64,000 nt of DNA. Source: Bilabrum cf. latius (Eukaryota > Bigyra: Bicosoecida > Bigyra > Bicosoecida). Position numbers and translations under genes: made by a program. Below the pieces are notes generated by a model. That model searched no databases. It was not told where the DNA came from and was given only the letters and a program-made list of their open reading frames with translations. The DNA lies in assembly GCA_965178125.1 (NCBI GenBank), contig OZ237739.1:744001-808000 (forward strand), in the 5' to 3' direction. Below, piece after piece: positions 50,360 to 63,400 of this stretch (position 1 is its first letter; each line of letters opens with the position of its first letter).

Positions 50360-52756
50360 TCAAGGACCCTCTACTGCCAGAGGCACGGGCCTAGCCGTGA
50401 CGCCCTCTACATCGGTGCTTGCAGACCTGTGCCGCACCCCGCCAGAGAGACTTGAAAGCTCCACCGAGGCAGCATAGGCCACAGCACCGGCTGCGTCCCC
50501 AGGTTGTACCACATCAACGGGATGGCCCCTCCCGTTCTTTGCACCTGCCTTGCCTTCCTCCCCCCCTCCCTCCCCTTCTCTGTCCTACATGCCCAGCTGG
50601 ACCTGTGCCCCCTCCCTCTCCTGCTCCTGCTACTCCTCCTTGCGCATGGCAGCGGCATTCACGATGGCAGCTTCTTTCTGTCTCGTGTTCTCGCCCTTCT
50701 CTGCCGCATCGTTTATGAGGCTCCAGCCACCCAGCATCAGGGCCAACATGCCGAGAGCAATCCAGCTGAAGCTCCCAAGAAATGCCAGCTTGCCGCCGCC
50801 CATCTGGTAGAGCCACCCTCCCATGAGCGCCCCGATCGCGCCCCCGAGCCCCCAGTGTGTTCCTGTAAGCAAGCCCTGTGCCGTGGCTTGCAATTCTCGG
50901 GGAGCCGCCGCGTTTGCGAATGCGGTGCACGCAGCCCAGCCGGCGCCGTAGGTCACCCCATGCAGCAGCTCGGCAGGCAGCACCCACCAAGCATCGCCAG
51001 CAGCTGGCACGACGTACGAGTACCACAGAATCCTGAGAGTGTACGCGACCAACGCCGCCATCAGCATGGCAGAGTGGCCAAAGCGGCGCAAGAAACCCCC
51101 CGAGTAGTGAAACACGGGTACCTCGGCCACGCACGTCACCAGCAGGCACATTCCGAAGAGGAACCGAGACGAGCCCGGCTGCGTCTCGAGGTACACGAAC
51201 AGGAACCCGCCGATGGTGCCAAAGCATGAGCCCATGCATAGCGCAACAAGAAGGAAAACCTGCATGGCGCGGTTTCCCACCAGCATCTGCACCTCGTCCC
51301 AGGTTGACCTCGGCTTGGCGGCCAGTGATGAAGCGCCGGCTGCGGCGCCGTGCGGGCCAGACACAGGCCGGCCCGACCGAGCCGCACCTTCCGCGCCTTC
51401 CAAATGTCCCGCAATTGGAAGCAGAGACTACTGCTCCACCTCGCTTGGCTACCCTGCACCATGTCGCTCGCTGTCGCCGAGCCCCCCGTGCACAGGAGCA
51501 TTGGCCCCCGCCCCACCGAGCCCCGAGCCCTCCTGCTTGTAGGCCTAGTCCGAAGAAGCCCTTCCTCGGGAGAGGTGGGCAAACTTGGGCGCTGTTTTCG
51601 CAGCACGCCCATCCTCAATCTCCACTACTTCAGCCTTTGATTCCAAGCCCATGGCTGCGTCGTCCTCACGACCCCGACCATGTGTAGCCGCCCCGCCTGC
51701 CTCGCTTCCCACTACTTCCTCGTCGCCCTCCGCCCCACTCACAGACCCTCCCATGCCAATGAAACCAAGCCCCCCTTGGGTCGTGCCATCACTCACGCTG
51801 CCAGATACGCTATTCCTGTCCCTGTTCCCTTCGCCGCCGCCCAGAGCAGCGTCAACATCCCTGGTGACCGCCCTCATCCTCTCCTATGCGAGGCTCTTCG
51901 AATGGGAGCTGGCCACCAGACCGATGGCTTCGTCCTCCCAGGCCTCGTCCTGAATGGCACCTGAGATGTGTCTTTCATCTGAACCCTCGTCACGATCATG
52001 ATCTCGCGTTTTCTGCTGGATGCGGGGCAGCTCGGCAGATCCACCCGTGCCGGCGCCGCGCCCTGCCACAGCTTCCTCCCCTTGGTCTTGGGACCGGTCC
52101 ACAGGCTCGTCCAATCCGCAGTCTCGAATCACAACAGCTGCAACCAGGGCAGACAGCGCTTGAAATACCGCGAACATCATGAAGCTCACGGCGAAAGACT
52201 TGGTTGCGTCCTGCACAGCTCCAGCGACTGGCGACATGATCCCCCAGCCTACCGCCCCATAGAGCCTTTGCTGCCCGTAGTCTTCGGCAGCATGCAGCTT
52301 GATCCGCGAGTCCTTTTTGGCTGGAGTTGATTGAGATGCAGACAGCGCCTTGGAACGATTCACGACTGCCATCACGGCGGCGTCCAATTGGGATGGGACC
52401 GGGGAGGCCACAAATTCGGCGATAAGGACAGCAGCTAGAAGCGGCCAAAATGTGTGCAGGCTCAGCAAAGAGAATCGAAGGATTGTACCAGCAACCAGCA
52501 GTGATAGAAATACGCACACGCGGCTCCCAGCTTTGTCAGCCACCATGCCCCACAGTGGTGAGGCAACAATGCTAGTGACGTTCCCGATAGCTCTCAAAGT
52601 TCCGATTTGGACCGGATCCAGGCCGTTGTCTTCGAATAGAAGAACTACAAATGGCATGAAGCAGGCCCAGCCGCTATAAATCAGGCCGTACGAAGCCTTG
52701 CATCTCCAAAGCAATCCCTGGAGAACGCTATCTTGGGATTCGACTGGAGTAATCAT
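50360..52756 (-). CDS. major facilitator superfamily transporter (MFSD6-like)
   Basis: 798 residues from ATG 52756 (MITPVESQDS) to TGA 50360, with TAGs at 51884, 51545, 51449, 51428, 50630 and 50585 (low coordinates). The N-terminal six helices lie at about 52690-52100 (SYGLIYSGWACFMPFVVLLF, then the conserved SPLWGMVADK loop). The C-terminal six are at about 51290-50690 (NRAMQVFLLVALCMGSCFGT, LTGTHWGLGGAIGALMGGWL). The long cytosolic loop between them holds four of the TAGs and is low complexity. After the TAG at 50630 the tail reads QEQEREGAQ, so reading UAG as Gln would extend an existing Gln/Glu run. The frame stays open slightly upstream of 52756; an alternative start or a 5' intron (GTAAGG near 52822) cannot be excluded. 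Substrate unknown. Confidence 0.75.
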
Positions 52757-52956
52757 TATCTGCAAGCTGGCCCACGCATCGAATTGCAATGTATTAGAGC
52801 TCGAAACGGCAAATACCTTACCCCAAGGAAGTAATTGGGCATTTCATGTTCCTGCATTTGGTGGTTGTAACCACTTTTGCAGCTTGCGACCAAACGGCAA
52901 ATCCTGGCGCGACCGCGCCCTCGACCGGCTGCCAATCACCTCTGTACTTTATCGAG

Positions 52957-53876
52957 ATGGCCGAGCCAATCCATGTAGAGGGAGCTGTGAGTTACTCGTT
53001 GTTGGTTTGATATGAAGGCTGCTTGGCCTCGATGTGATCACTTCATCTTGGCCCGAACAGCACCTATTGCTATTGTCGTTAAGCACGCAGTCTTGCGGCA
53101 ACACATTCTCACGCATCGTGAACATCACGGTATTCAAGGTAGAGGGACTCCCGAAAGGACTACTTGGGTTTCCCAATGCATACGTAAAGAGTAAGTTTGG
53201 ACTATGGAGTTGCCCAAAACCCGGTCACTGCCTCGAAACCGATCTCTGCTTTGGTTGGGGTAGATGGCCTGCGTGGGTGCCTATTCGACATTGTGATCGC
53301 GGTGTCCTTTGATTGTTCATTTAACATATCCTTGCAGTGACCCCTGATGTGCCTTGCCAGGGCGGAGTGCTTGGAACTGCTTTCCAGGGTGAGAGCCAAC
53401 TACGGAGCCAGTGCATTCACAGGCATAGGAGCCAGTCGAGAAGCAAGTTTGCTTGCTACAGCGTGCATATAATACTTAACTGTCTACTGAGACTACTGCT
53501 GCGATGCATGGATGCATGGATTCTGTATATTGTACATTTGTCTCTCGCAGGGCTGTCGAGAACGCGCACCTTGACTTCTGACGACGGCAACTACCAGTGG
53601 AATGAGTCGCACGTGATGATGTGCATGCCACAGAAGGGATCTCGCATCGTGTTTGAGGTGTTTGAGAAGGGTACGCTGTGGGACTCGCCCTACGGCAAGG
53701 CTATTGTTACGTTCGATAGCCAGCTGAACGAAGATGAGAGCAAGGCCCAGAAGAGCTTCAAGAAGACCGGCATGATCATTGCCGAGATTGATGCTGGAAG
53801 CAAGGGTGGAGGCCGCATCTACTACCAGATCTCGACCATGGGAGCCACGACCCCGTTCCAGATGACTACGGCATGA
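52957..53876 (+). CDS. C2-domain protein, four exons
   Basis: Exons 52957-52986, 53091-53190, 53338-53388 and 53551-53876; 168 residues; TGA stop. All three introns are GT-AG (GTGAGT, GTAAGT, GTGAGA donors; CAG acceptors; 104, 147 and 162 bp) and the phases join exactly. The protein reads MAEPIHVEGA, then SCGNTFSRIVNITVFKVEGL, then PKGLLGFPNAYVK, later DDGNYQWNESHVMMC and a closing beta strand near GGGRIYYQISTMG. The first strand with VEGLP...NAYVK, and the WNE turn, are C2 features. C2 domains bind membranes, often with Ca2+; the usual Asp loops are only partly present. No in-frame TAG. The gene is more intron-rich than its neighbours. Confidence 0.75.
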
Positions 53877-54151
53877 GGCTCTCAATTCGCAGCGCCAGAC
53901 TGCTGCATGCAATGAAGCAGTGTGCAACCGAATCGGTTTCAACGCGAAACTTATTCGAGATGTGTCATCTTGCGAGCGCCTGGCCATGGTTTAGGCGCTG
54001 TCTATGCCAAGGAGAGCTGGCATAGGGCTGGCTTGATCCAGCGGTCCGATGCATTTGCTGGCTTGAATCTAGCTGGGCGTTCACACACAAGTCCGAACAT
54101 ATATCAGTGTTCTACGGTGCAATCATTTGATCACCGCGCTCGCTCTCAGAC

Positions 54152-55720
54152 TCAATAATCGATCTTCTGCCCCTGCTTGACCAGTTCCTGCTGCAGCGCA
54201 CTCACGTCGAGAGTGTGCATGTCCACGGGGCTGCTGCCTGCCTTTGACGCGGCCATGGCTGCGGCAACGCCAGACGACTGCCCAAGAATCATAAACTGGG
54301 GCTCCAGCCGGATCGCGCCGTACCCGATGTGGCTGGCGCTGCACGGGACCGGTGCCAGAAAGTTGGCCGCCTCGGTTTTCTTGGCGAGAAGCATCCTGTA
54401 GGGCATCTGGAAGGGCCCATCCTGGTGGCCCACCTCGATGTCGCCCTCGTTCCTCACGTACTGGGCCGACTGCGCGAATCTGATGGCGTGGTGGGTGTCT
54501 TGGTTGTAGCTCCCGAGCCCGATGGAGTCCGTTTTGTTCTTGTGCACCATCCTGTCGTTCTGGTTGAACACGAAGTCGCTCACCATCCTGCGACCCTCCC
54601 GCACGTACAGCTGGAAGGGCCACCCCTCCGTGTCCTTGAACTCGTCCTTTGACAGGCCGTAGGCGCTGAACTCTTCCCGTACCTGAGGGGGCACGCTGTC
54701 GTCCGTCAGCAGGAACCAGAAGAACTCCCACGTGTACTGCTTGTGCGCGTCGTAGATGGCCTGCTGCTCCTCGTAGCTCGCCTCGGGGAAGTTCCAAGAC
54801 CCCCCGATCATGTCCGTTGAGATGGGCCCATGGTTGTTGATGTCCGTCTTGGAGTTTGGCATGGGAGACACGATGATGAAATCCGTGATCTTGGCCTTGC
54901 TCGGGTCCACGGCCTCCTTCATGTAGTTGCGCAGCAGCTGCCACTTCGAGGGATCGTACCCCGGGGGCTCTGTGAAGTTGTTCCGGTTCGACGGGTTGTC
55001 GGTGAGGCACATCCGGAAGTTGTACGCCTGCACGCGCTTGTCGCCCTCGTGGTACGGGGTGCTGGGCTCGGGCAGGACGAAGGGAAGGAGGGTGCCATTG
55101 GGCCACGTGTGCGTGACCGGCTTGTAGAACTGGTGGTCCCCGTCGTTGTTCGGGACTGGGAGGCGGCCTGCGAGGGACTCGTTGTACTCTGTCTGCCCCT
55201 CGCGACCCCATGTGTAGGAAATATTTGCTCTGGGGAGCAGCTCCCCGTTGTAGCTCGCGTCCAGGAAGACCTTGGCGCTGTATGTGCTGCCGGACTTGGT
55301 CGTGATCGAGCGGATCTAGCGCGTCGAAGGGTCGAAGTCTGACGATACCACGGGCTCATTGCGAACGATAGATAGGGACGATTCCTCGGCCATCATCTCC
55401 TCAAACACTTCCTCCGCGACGTGGGGCTCGAAGAAATACGTCGGATCCGACTTGCCATACTTCTTTCCCACTCGCACAAAGAACTCGTTTGCCATCCCCT
55501 TAACGACTGCAGCGTTGCCAATATCAGTTTTACCCAATCCTGAAGCGACCATGCCACCTACGTGCTATTGCTCGTGGACCAGGAGCGTCTTCGCGCCTGA
55601 TCTTGCGCTCGCCACAGCAGCAATGACTCCTCCAGCAGTTCCCGAGTAGACAATAACGTCTGCATCATGAGTAGCAAAACTAAAAGAGAACAATGTGAGT
55701 GCAGCTACGACTGACCGCAT
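54152..55720 (-). CDS. secreted FAD-dependent oxidoreductase
   Basis: 522 residues from ATG 55720 (MRSVVAALTLFSFSFATHDA) to TGA 54152, with TAGs at 55565 and 55316 (low coordinates). The N-terminus is a signal peptide. Then comes DADVIVYSGTAGGVIAAVAS, the FAD-binding beta-alpha-beta with the GTxAG variant. The first TAG lies in LLVHEQ-UAG-HVGGMVASGLG, inside the next conserved motif. The second lies in STR-UAG-IRSITTKSG just before AKVFLDASYNGELL. The end (GYGAIRLEPQFMILGQSSGV) is the typical closing FAD motif. Family members (FAD_oxidored group) act on sugars or other small molecules; the substrate here is unknown. The two TAG positions are normally polar (Arg, Lys or Gln). Confidence 0.8.
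55565..55567 (-). other. in-frame UAG inside an FAD-binding motif
   Basis: Context LLVHEQ-UAG-HVGGMVASGLGKTD. Family members read LLVEP followed by one or two polar residues and then H[LVI]GGM. Gln or Arg/Lys fits; a hydrophobic residue would not. Confidence 0.65.
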
Positions 55721-56512
55721 CTCCGGCCGTATGTTGGAGGTGTTTTTATTTCGCTCGACGGTGCGTGGCGCCGCGCGTGAGGTTCCGCAGTCACCCAACT
55801 GCAACTTGGAGTTTAGATACGCCAAGTTCAAATAGACTCGCCTTTGAGGCCTAGTGTGCAGTTTGTTGGATTGATATTACGTACTTGTTCCTTCCACTAG
55901 GGTCGAAACCCCTCAAATGAAGGCTAGTACGTCTTCCTTGCATATTTCCAAGACACATGATAGTTTCTCGTTTGAATTCACATAATAGAACTACAATATG
56001 CCAGTATTATTCGCTGATAACTACGCGTGAGGGAGTATTTTCGTTGCACTCTAACACACACCAACAGCGCCGCAATCAGTTCTCTGAACCACTGAAGCCT
56101 TCGTGCAATTCAGACATTGCTGAGGGCTTGCACCTTCGCGCGCTGGACGCAGTGCTTGGGCAAGATCAAGAAGTTTGTTTGGTGTAATAGAAATGATTGC
56201 GTTGGGGAATGAGCGGAATAGGGGCGGTGGCAACCGGTAGACACAGGTAGGGCAGGAACGTGCGTGCACCCAATGGATTGCGTGATCTCACAAGAGTAAT
56301 AATTGCACCCCTTAAAGAAATTAGAGCAGTGCCGGATTTAAATTTGCAAGCAGAAAAGGCCTATATGTAGTTTGAAGCCATATCGTATTTTGCAGGCCGC
56401 AGCAACGGTAGGATCCGAGATAGCCCCAAAGATCCAGGTAGGACCGGTCGCAACCTCACCAGTCCTTGAGATCCGCCCACTCGTTCACAGCCACGGTATC
56501 AAGTCACAAACA
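55721..56512. other. divergent intergenic region (792 bp)
   Basis: Lies between the FAD oxidoreductase start (minus) and the WW-protein start (plus). It is noticeably more AT-rich than the coding regions. No ORF, repeat or RNA recognised; both promoters should be here. Confidence 0.5.
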
Positions 56513-57297
56513 ATGCGTGGAACACTTACTGCTGCCATGCTAGCAATTGCCTTTGCGTGCATCACGCGAACCACCTCCGCCCAGGAAGCCTGCTGCGCCG
56601 ACGTGTGCATCGGCGGGGCCGATGATGTCTGCAACGGGAGTGAATGCAGTGAAGGCTTCGAGTCGTGCATCTGTGCAGGAGCATGCGACTCGCGCGCTAT
56701 TGAATGCGTTGCAGACGCATGCTTCGCTCGCAAGGACAAAGCGAAGGTGAGTGGCGCTCAGGGTTCGCGTGCCACCTCAGGATCGCTACTTTGGCGATGG
56801 CAGTCCGTCTAGTCGAGTTTGCACGAGACTGCTACTCTAGGATGCAAGTAACAGCCATACGTGTATTTAGTTTCGCACCGCAGCGGGATGGCGTCATCGC
56901 TGCAGCGGTCCTCACGCCAATCGTGCTGCTCGCGGCATCCATCGTCGGCTGCGCCTACTGCTGCAAGTGCTGCTGCTTTGCGCCAAAAGAGGGACAGCAA
57001 GTGACCATCGGGCATGTTGGAGGCACACCACATCCAACGTACGCAGCTGGTGCACCCCATGCAACTGTGAACCCGACCATTGGCACTGGAATCGCCCCGG
57101 GAGTGATCGTGGGCCCACAGGGATCAGCACAAGCTCCCACACAAAACATGCACCAGGCCCCTACGCAGCCGCCTCCGCCCCCAGGACCGTCGCTACCAGA
57201 GGGATGGTCTGCGATCACAGACCCGTCTACGCAGCGCACGTACTACGCGCACACGAGCGGGAAAACGCAGTGGGAACTGCCGGAATCTTCCAAATGA
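56513..57297 (+). CDS. single-pass membrane protein with WW domain, two exons
   Basis: Exon 1 is 56513-56746, exon 2 is 56884-57297, with a 137-bp intron (GTGAGTGG...CCGCAG, phase 0). 215 residues, TGA stop. The order is signal peptide (MRGTLTAAMLAIAFACITRT), a short Cys-rich ectodomain (QEACCADVCIGGADDVC and two further Cys groups), one membrane helix (AAVLTPIVLLAASIVGCAYC) followed by a juxtamembrane Cys cluster, a Pro/Gly-rich linker, and a C-terminal WW domain (LPEGWSAITDPSTQRTYYAH, then TSGKTQWELP). WW domains bind proline-rich peptides, here on the cytosolic side. The juxtamembrane cysteines may be palmitoylated. No in-frame TAG. Confidence 0.8.
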
Positions 57298-57461
57298 GAC
57301 TGCTTGAGAGACGGGTATCGGTTGAACCTGATTGCGTCTCCTCTGCACAACCCAGTGCTAGATGAGGGCTGTGCCACAATGAGATGGATTGTCACCGATG
57401 CTTGATTTTGATTGACCTGTGTGCGTCCTATGCTGTCTCTGCAATTGACCACGAGGCGGCC

Positions 57462-60400
57462 TCACAGCATCATTGCGAAGCCGGCTTCATCGCATCCCTT
57501 GCTCTTGGCTACCTCCAGCACCAACGCTTGCATTCCTTCCATGAACCGAGGCGTTCCAATCACGTACACCCTTCGCAACGAAGCACCAGCGGCTGCATTA
57601 TGTCCCCTGCTGCCCCCAGTCGAAGAAGATCGCTCGTCCTGTGGTCCGGCCCACACGCGGATCGGCAATGCGTCGGTGAGCGTGCCAGCTACCATCGCTC
57701 CTCGTCGCAGTACGCGATGCATTAAGAACGCTTCCAGCGCATCCCTGCCAAATCTGCCTTCGGACCACGATTCGGGCCGGATGCCGCACAGCACTGCGGA
57801 CCCTGCCCCGGTTGTCCCGGACACGGGTGCATCCTCGCCAATCGCACCGAGACTACCGATGCCAGTGGGGGCTTGCTTGTAATTGATCCACAGCTGCAGT
57901 CGAGGTGCGGCTGGCACGCCCCATGGGCCTGTGCTGCCGGCAAGCTTGCGCAAAATCGACCTAGCAGCCTGCAGCGCCTCTGCGATCAGTGCCATCTTGC
58001 GCAGCCAATGCACCGCGACCGCGTCTGTCTCGCTGGCTGCAAGCAAGCAGATGCGCATGCACATGCTGGACCCAACCAGGTTGCGAGCACGTTCGCGGAT
58101 GGCAGCCGGCACTGTCAGGACCTTAATGATTGCCTCGCGGGCCCTGGCGAAGTGCTTGTCATTGTCAGTGCCGCTGCCCTCAAGTGCTGTTGCCACAGCG
58201 TACTTGCCGCTGGGGCTCGGACCCGCAGGCCCATCCACTCCCGCGCTGATGATGCGCTGGCGATCAAGCCCACCTCCAGTAGATCCTTTCGTAGGATTGG
58301 ATGCTGCCGCGACCCCGGGCAGCGGCGAGATGTCGCTTGCTGCAAGTAATACACCGCCGGAGCCAGGTGGACTGGAACTATCGTCCTGGCGTACAAGCCG
58401 CAACAACTGGTCCAGTTCTTCCTCATCCAGCGCAGAAGACAGCACCAGCTGCGTAGCGAAGTCCAGCACTGGCAGCACTCCAGTGCCAGCCGCCACCACC
58501 CCAATCACGTTTGTACCTGCAGCGGAAGCACGATCTGAAGCATCGTCCCCGCCCGGTCCAGATGCTGCCCCGCCCCCTTGGACTGAGGTCGCCCGCAACG
58601 CGTGATCTGGTATAGACATACCTGCCCCGTATGGGCCTCCTAATTTCACAGCAGCGTGCTCCCCAAGCTCCGCGTGCGCGATTTCGTGCAGGTAGCTGGA
58701 CGCCAAGCCCCCGTCGATTCGACGCACACAAAGTGACAGCGTGGAAGCCGTTGGCGTTGCGAGGCTGCCAATCAGGTCCTGCAGGCTCGCTCCTTCAAAG
58801 TGGGGAGCGGCTGCTCGCGCGCCGATCGCGCTCCTGAACGTGTCAAGCATGCCCACACCTCCCGCAGAGCCAGAGTCACATCGGGCGAGGCCATCCAGCA
58901 GCCGCCAGGTGAGAGAGGTCCATGGCTGCATACCGGCAGCCAAGTCGACACGAACTATGGTGTATGGCCGCGTGACCTCTGCCTGAACAGCTGCAGGGGC
59001 ACCTTCACTAATCCTACCGTCCTCTGAGTGCCCATTGCCGACCCTCGACGCGCGAGAGGCCTTTGATACGTTGCTGCCAACCCGTCGCAGATTGCGATTT
59101 GAGATGCCGCCAGTGGCACTCACCACAGTCCTTCTTGACTTCATCTTATCTGCCATAGCGCCGACACCCGCAGCAGTGGCATGCGCCGCATTGCCACCTG
59201 CGCCATGCACAGCGGTTGACCCCTTGCGCACCTCCTGTTCGGAGCCGGCCGCAATCACCGACGCAGCTCTATCCTCTGCCTCCGCGGCAACATCTGTGGT
59301 CCGTAATCGATCTGGAGACAGGTGCACATACATGTGCTGCGCGTATGAGTCTAAATTTGAGGCATCCAGGGTCAGAGGGGGACCATCAGGCTTCGTCCGG
59401 CCAGGCACTTCATCGCCGCTGCTGCACTGCACGGTTATCTGCGCCACTGGCCGCTGATCAACAGGTAATCCAATGGATGTGCACAGAGAGTCCTCGCCAC
59501 TTGTGACTGCCTCTGGTCCGGTGAGGAACACGGACTTCTAAACGTTGAATAGCCTGGGTGCGCAGTCATCAGAGCTGCTGTACCCGCTCCCACTTCCTTG
59601 GCCTTCGGCAGCAGGGCCTCCCTCAACGATCTTCTAAAGATCCCCATCTTTCAGCGCCTCGTGGATCAGCAGCCACGAAGACCTCCTCTCCTTGGGTTTC
59701 TTGCTTCCCTGCAGACTAACCCTCCTCTGCTTTTTGCTTGGGCTGGACCTGCCACTGGCGATGGAGTTCCGCGAGACGCGATCGGCCCGGCTGCCTCCTT
59801 CGAAGCCACTTGGCTTGCTGGTGGGGCTCGCCTTGCTTTCGGAATTGACTGGCTCACCCTCGGGTTTGCCTGCGGCCTCGCCCCCTCTCTCGACAGCATC
59901 CTCGTCGGGGACAAGCGAGGCGATAGCGAGGTCAGCCAGCAGAGCCCATGCGTAGTCCGAGTGCTGGTGCAGAGCGAGCCTCTTGTCCATCCTGGCCTCT
60001 CCAAAGAAATACTCAGTAATATCCTTGCCAATGCTCCGAGTAATCACGGCTGAGCTACCAGGATGGCGGGGCGCGAAGCCAGCGAGGTCGACTACAAAGT
60101 CATTCACGATGGTGAACTCGTCGCCTGCCTCGATGCACTCGTGAAAATGTGACACGGTCATCAGTGGCAGATCGCTGCCCCCATCGTCTTCAAGCCCGAT
60201 CGCTTCGATGCCAGTTTCAGAGCTGGCCAGTCGAGACATGTCACGGTCGCTCTACATCGAGGTGCCAGGGAGCGACATGCCGCCGGAATCATCCGCGGTG
60301 GGCAGCAAGCGCAGCTGCTCGCCAGCAGAAATCTTCGAATCTGCAATACCTGCATGCCTAGCTCTTGCACTGCTGCGAGCCGTCTACGCGGCGGAGACCA

Positions 60401-63400
60401 CCCTCGTCAGTGTACCCATTCCGACCTTGGGTGGGCGGGCCCTCACATCGGAGAGGCCCTGCCGACTGCCTCGCCTCTTGAGCTTAGCAGTGCGCAGGCT
60501 CGTCAGGACACCCTTGGACTTTGCGCGGTTCCGCAGCAGAGACAACTGGTATTGCTCGTACACACCAATGCCGATGAAAGCAGCGATAATCAGGCCGTAC
60601 CAAGCGATGGGCAGCCACATGTACCCTCTCGCAGTCATCTCAAATCCGATCGCAACGTTCGCCACGGTCAAGCCAGCCACGAACCACCCGAAACCTCGAT
60701 GCCCGATGCGCCACGGTTTGAACACAGCAGATGCGTTCACGTCCTCCCCAGTATGGTATTCTTTTGCTGCCCGCCCCATCATCAGCTGGATTACGGCGCA
60801 GCCAGTGATGATCACCCCGATGAGCAGGTGCGGCGACAGGCGCCCGTTCCCCGCGCTGAAGGCAGCAGCAGCTGCGGGTATTGTAATGGCAGTTGCCAGC
60901 GTCATTGCCATGGCGTGAAAATCGAGCCAGAACTGCCGGTGCTCCTTGAATGCCCTCAGTGCGAGCCACGTGATGGGCAGCAGCACGGCCCAGCACGTCG
61001 TCATCAGCACTGCGTGCACAATAATGGGCACAGGCACTGCTGGGACTAGGGACCGCACAGAGCTGTCTACCTCGATTTGAGAGCCGGCAAACAGTGGCAG
61101 GGCCACCACCTAGCGCCTGCTGGTCCCATGGTATGACATGACGATCGTGTTGAACTGCCAGGCAAAGATCATCTCAACCAGATCAGAAGAGCTCGGCGCG
61201 GAGGAGGCGCCGGCGCTCTGGTTGCTGGGCGCGCCTGCATACTCTTGCACGTTCTCTGGCACATAGATGCGCTTGTTCCTCCCGTCAAACGGGTCCACCG
61301 GTCGCACAAATTGGCAGAACACCACCTGCTCTACTTCTGCACCGGGCGATGGTCCCTAGCCGTCGGGACCGAAGATTGTGCTGGCGTTCAGCTGAGACGA
61401 CACCTCGCTACGTTCCGACATGGGCCTCTCCAGGACCAGCCCTAGGCCAGCTCCACCTGCTGCCAGCTGTGTGTCGAGCCATGGCACCGCGCTATCGATG
61501 CTGGGCACAGTCTGTGCCTGGCTCGTGGTGTCGTGCAGCTCTAGTGACCTCGCTTCCCTGCCCTGCGGTGTCTGGCATGTGATGATATCCGAATCGAACA
61601 TGCCTCGTCCCAAGCCAAGAGACATCCACGCCACTCCGTTTGTCGTGCGAAGCGCCAGCGTGAAAGCTACATGCGTCACTGGATCGGCACCAGCAGTCTG
61701 CATCCTTCGGCCAGCTCCGGAGCCTCCAGCCACCTATAGACCGAGTCGGTCCGCAGCTGATGCACGGATGGTGCGCCAGCGGAGCACGTGCTGGCAGTCG
61801 CCGTCGAGGAATGCCAGCAGGCTGCACAGCCTAGTCTCGCCATCTCCGCTAGGATCGCCCCCCTAGAAGCCAACGTGCAGCAACGGTCCCAGGCCCAAGG
61901 CCTCCCTCTGCCTCCTGTGCTCGTCCGACTCCCTGCCGATCCCATCCGCTGCCACTGCCTCCCCTGCCAAGATACCTAAGTCATCGGGATCCTGCACGAT
62001 CTCAACCTCATTGGCTGGCAGCACGGCCGCACCGCCAGGCCCGGCCCGCCCCCAGGCCGGCAATACGATGCCTGCCTCGGTATCAGTGCCGTACACCTGC
62101 GCCATCACCGCCTTGTCTGCCTGCTCGTCACCGGACCCGCTGGGGTCACCCGGCATCTCACCAAGGTCTGTCAGAATGGGCACCGCCAGCCGTGTGCGTC
62201 TGGTGCCGTGGTACACCGGTGTGGATGATTCGAAGCTCCATGCCAGCAAGAACGGCAGTTCGGAGGTCGACCCGATCGGCACAGACGTGGCACCGGCTGG
62301 CAGTCCGGACAGCACGTCCACCGGCACAAACGGGAAGTTCTGCGACTCGGAAGGCAGGAGTCGCCTCGACACGACGCAATGTGTGCTGCCAGAGCCAGCG
62401 ATCAGATTCTGCGAATCGCCCCCGCCAAATACTCCGTCCGCGTTGCCACGACCTCCAGCCAGCAGCATGGTGTCTCTCGACACGACCCGCGTGCCATCCA
62501 CCGACCCGTCCGAGGACAGACGAGCCACGTTCCCTCCGTCTGGCCGGGGCGGCAGGAACCCGATACCCGTCCCATCAACCAGCGTCACGGCACCGTCCGC
62601 ATCCACACCACAAAACATAAGATCTGAATTTCCCATCCCGGTCCCGGCCCCAAATCCCGCCCAGGTGGGCGACGGGTCGGATGCATCACCGAGAGAATCC
62701 AGCTCCACGATGATGATCGCAAACTCAACAGTGCCGTCACCAGCGGGGCCGCCAGCCGATGAGCCGGGCACGCCGGCGTCCTCCAGCTCCTGCTCGGTCA
62801 ACCCCAGCGGGCCAGCAACCTCTCTGAGCCTGGACGCCGACATGGTCGCAAACGACAGCCGCACGCCCGCTTCGGCGGACCCTTGCCACGCAGCATCGAT
62901 GAAAGCGTCTCTGGTCCGGTTGAGAGCCATGGGCTGCCCGTTGCTGCTCTGGGACGCAACTCGATCTGCGGGCGCTGGAATAGCCGACACCACGAATGCG
63001 TCGTCTGGAAGCCCGGTGATCTCGTTAGCGGATCGTAGCAAGGCGGACACGCTGCGGCCCCTAACATACTGCAGCTCCAGGCCAGTCAGCAGCCCCTCCC
63101 TCTCGTACCACTCCGGGTCACCATCTCTTAGAGCGAGGAACTGCTCCTCGAGGATGGCCCGGAACAGAGGACCCACCTCGGGGCGGCGACTACTGCTGCT
63201 GCCTACATTTGACGACAGAGGGGGAGGTGGGCCCACTTCCGTTTCTGCCAGCCCGCCGACGATCAGATCAACCGAGGCGTCCAACGCGTCGGGGCACCCG
63301 CCGTACAGGCTCACGAGATCTGCCACGCGCCGTGGGCTCGCACCCGCACCGAGCACGGTGCTCCACCTCCGTACCTCGCCTGGAGCAGCGGGGTCTCCGC

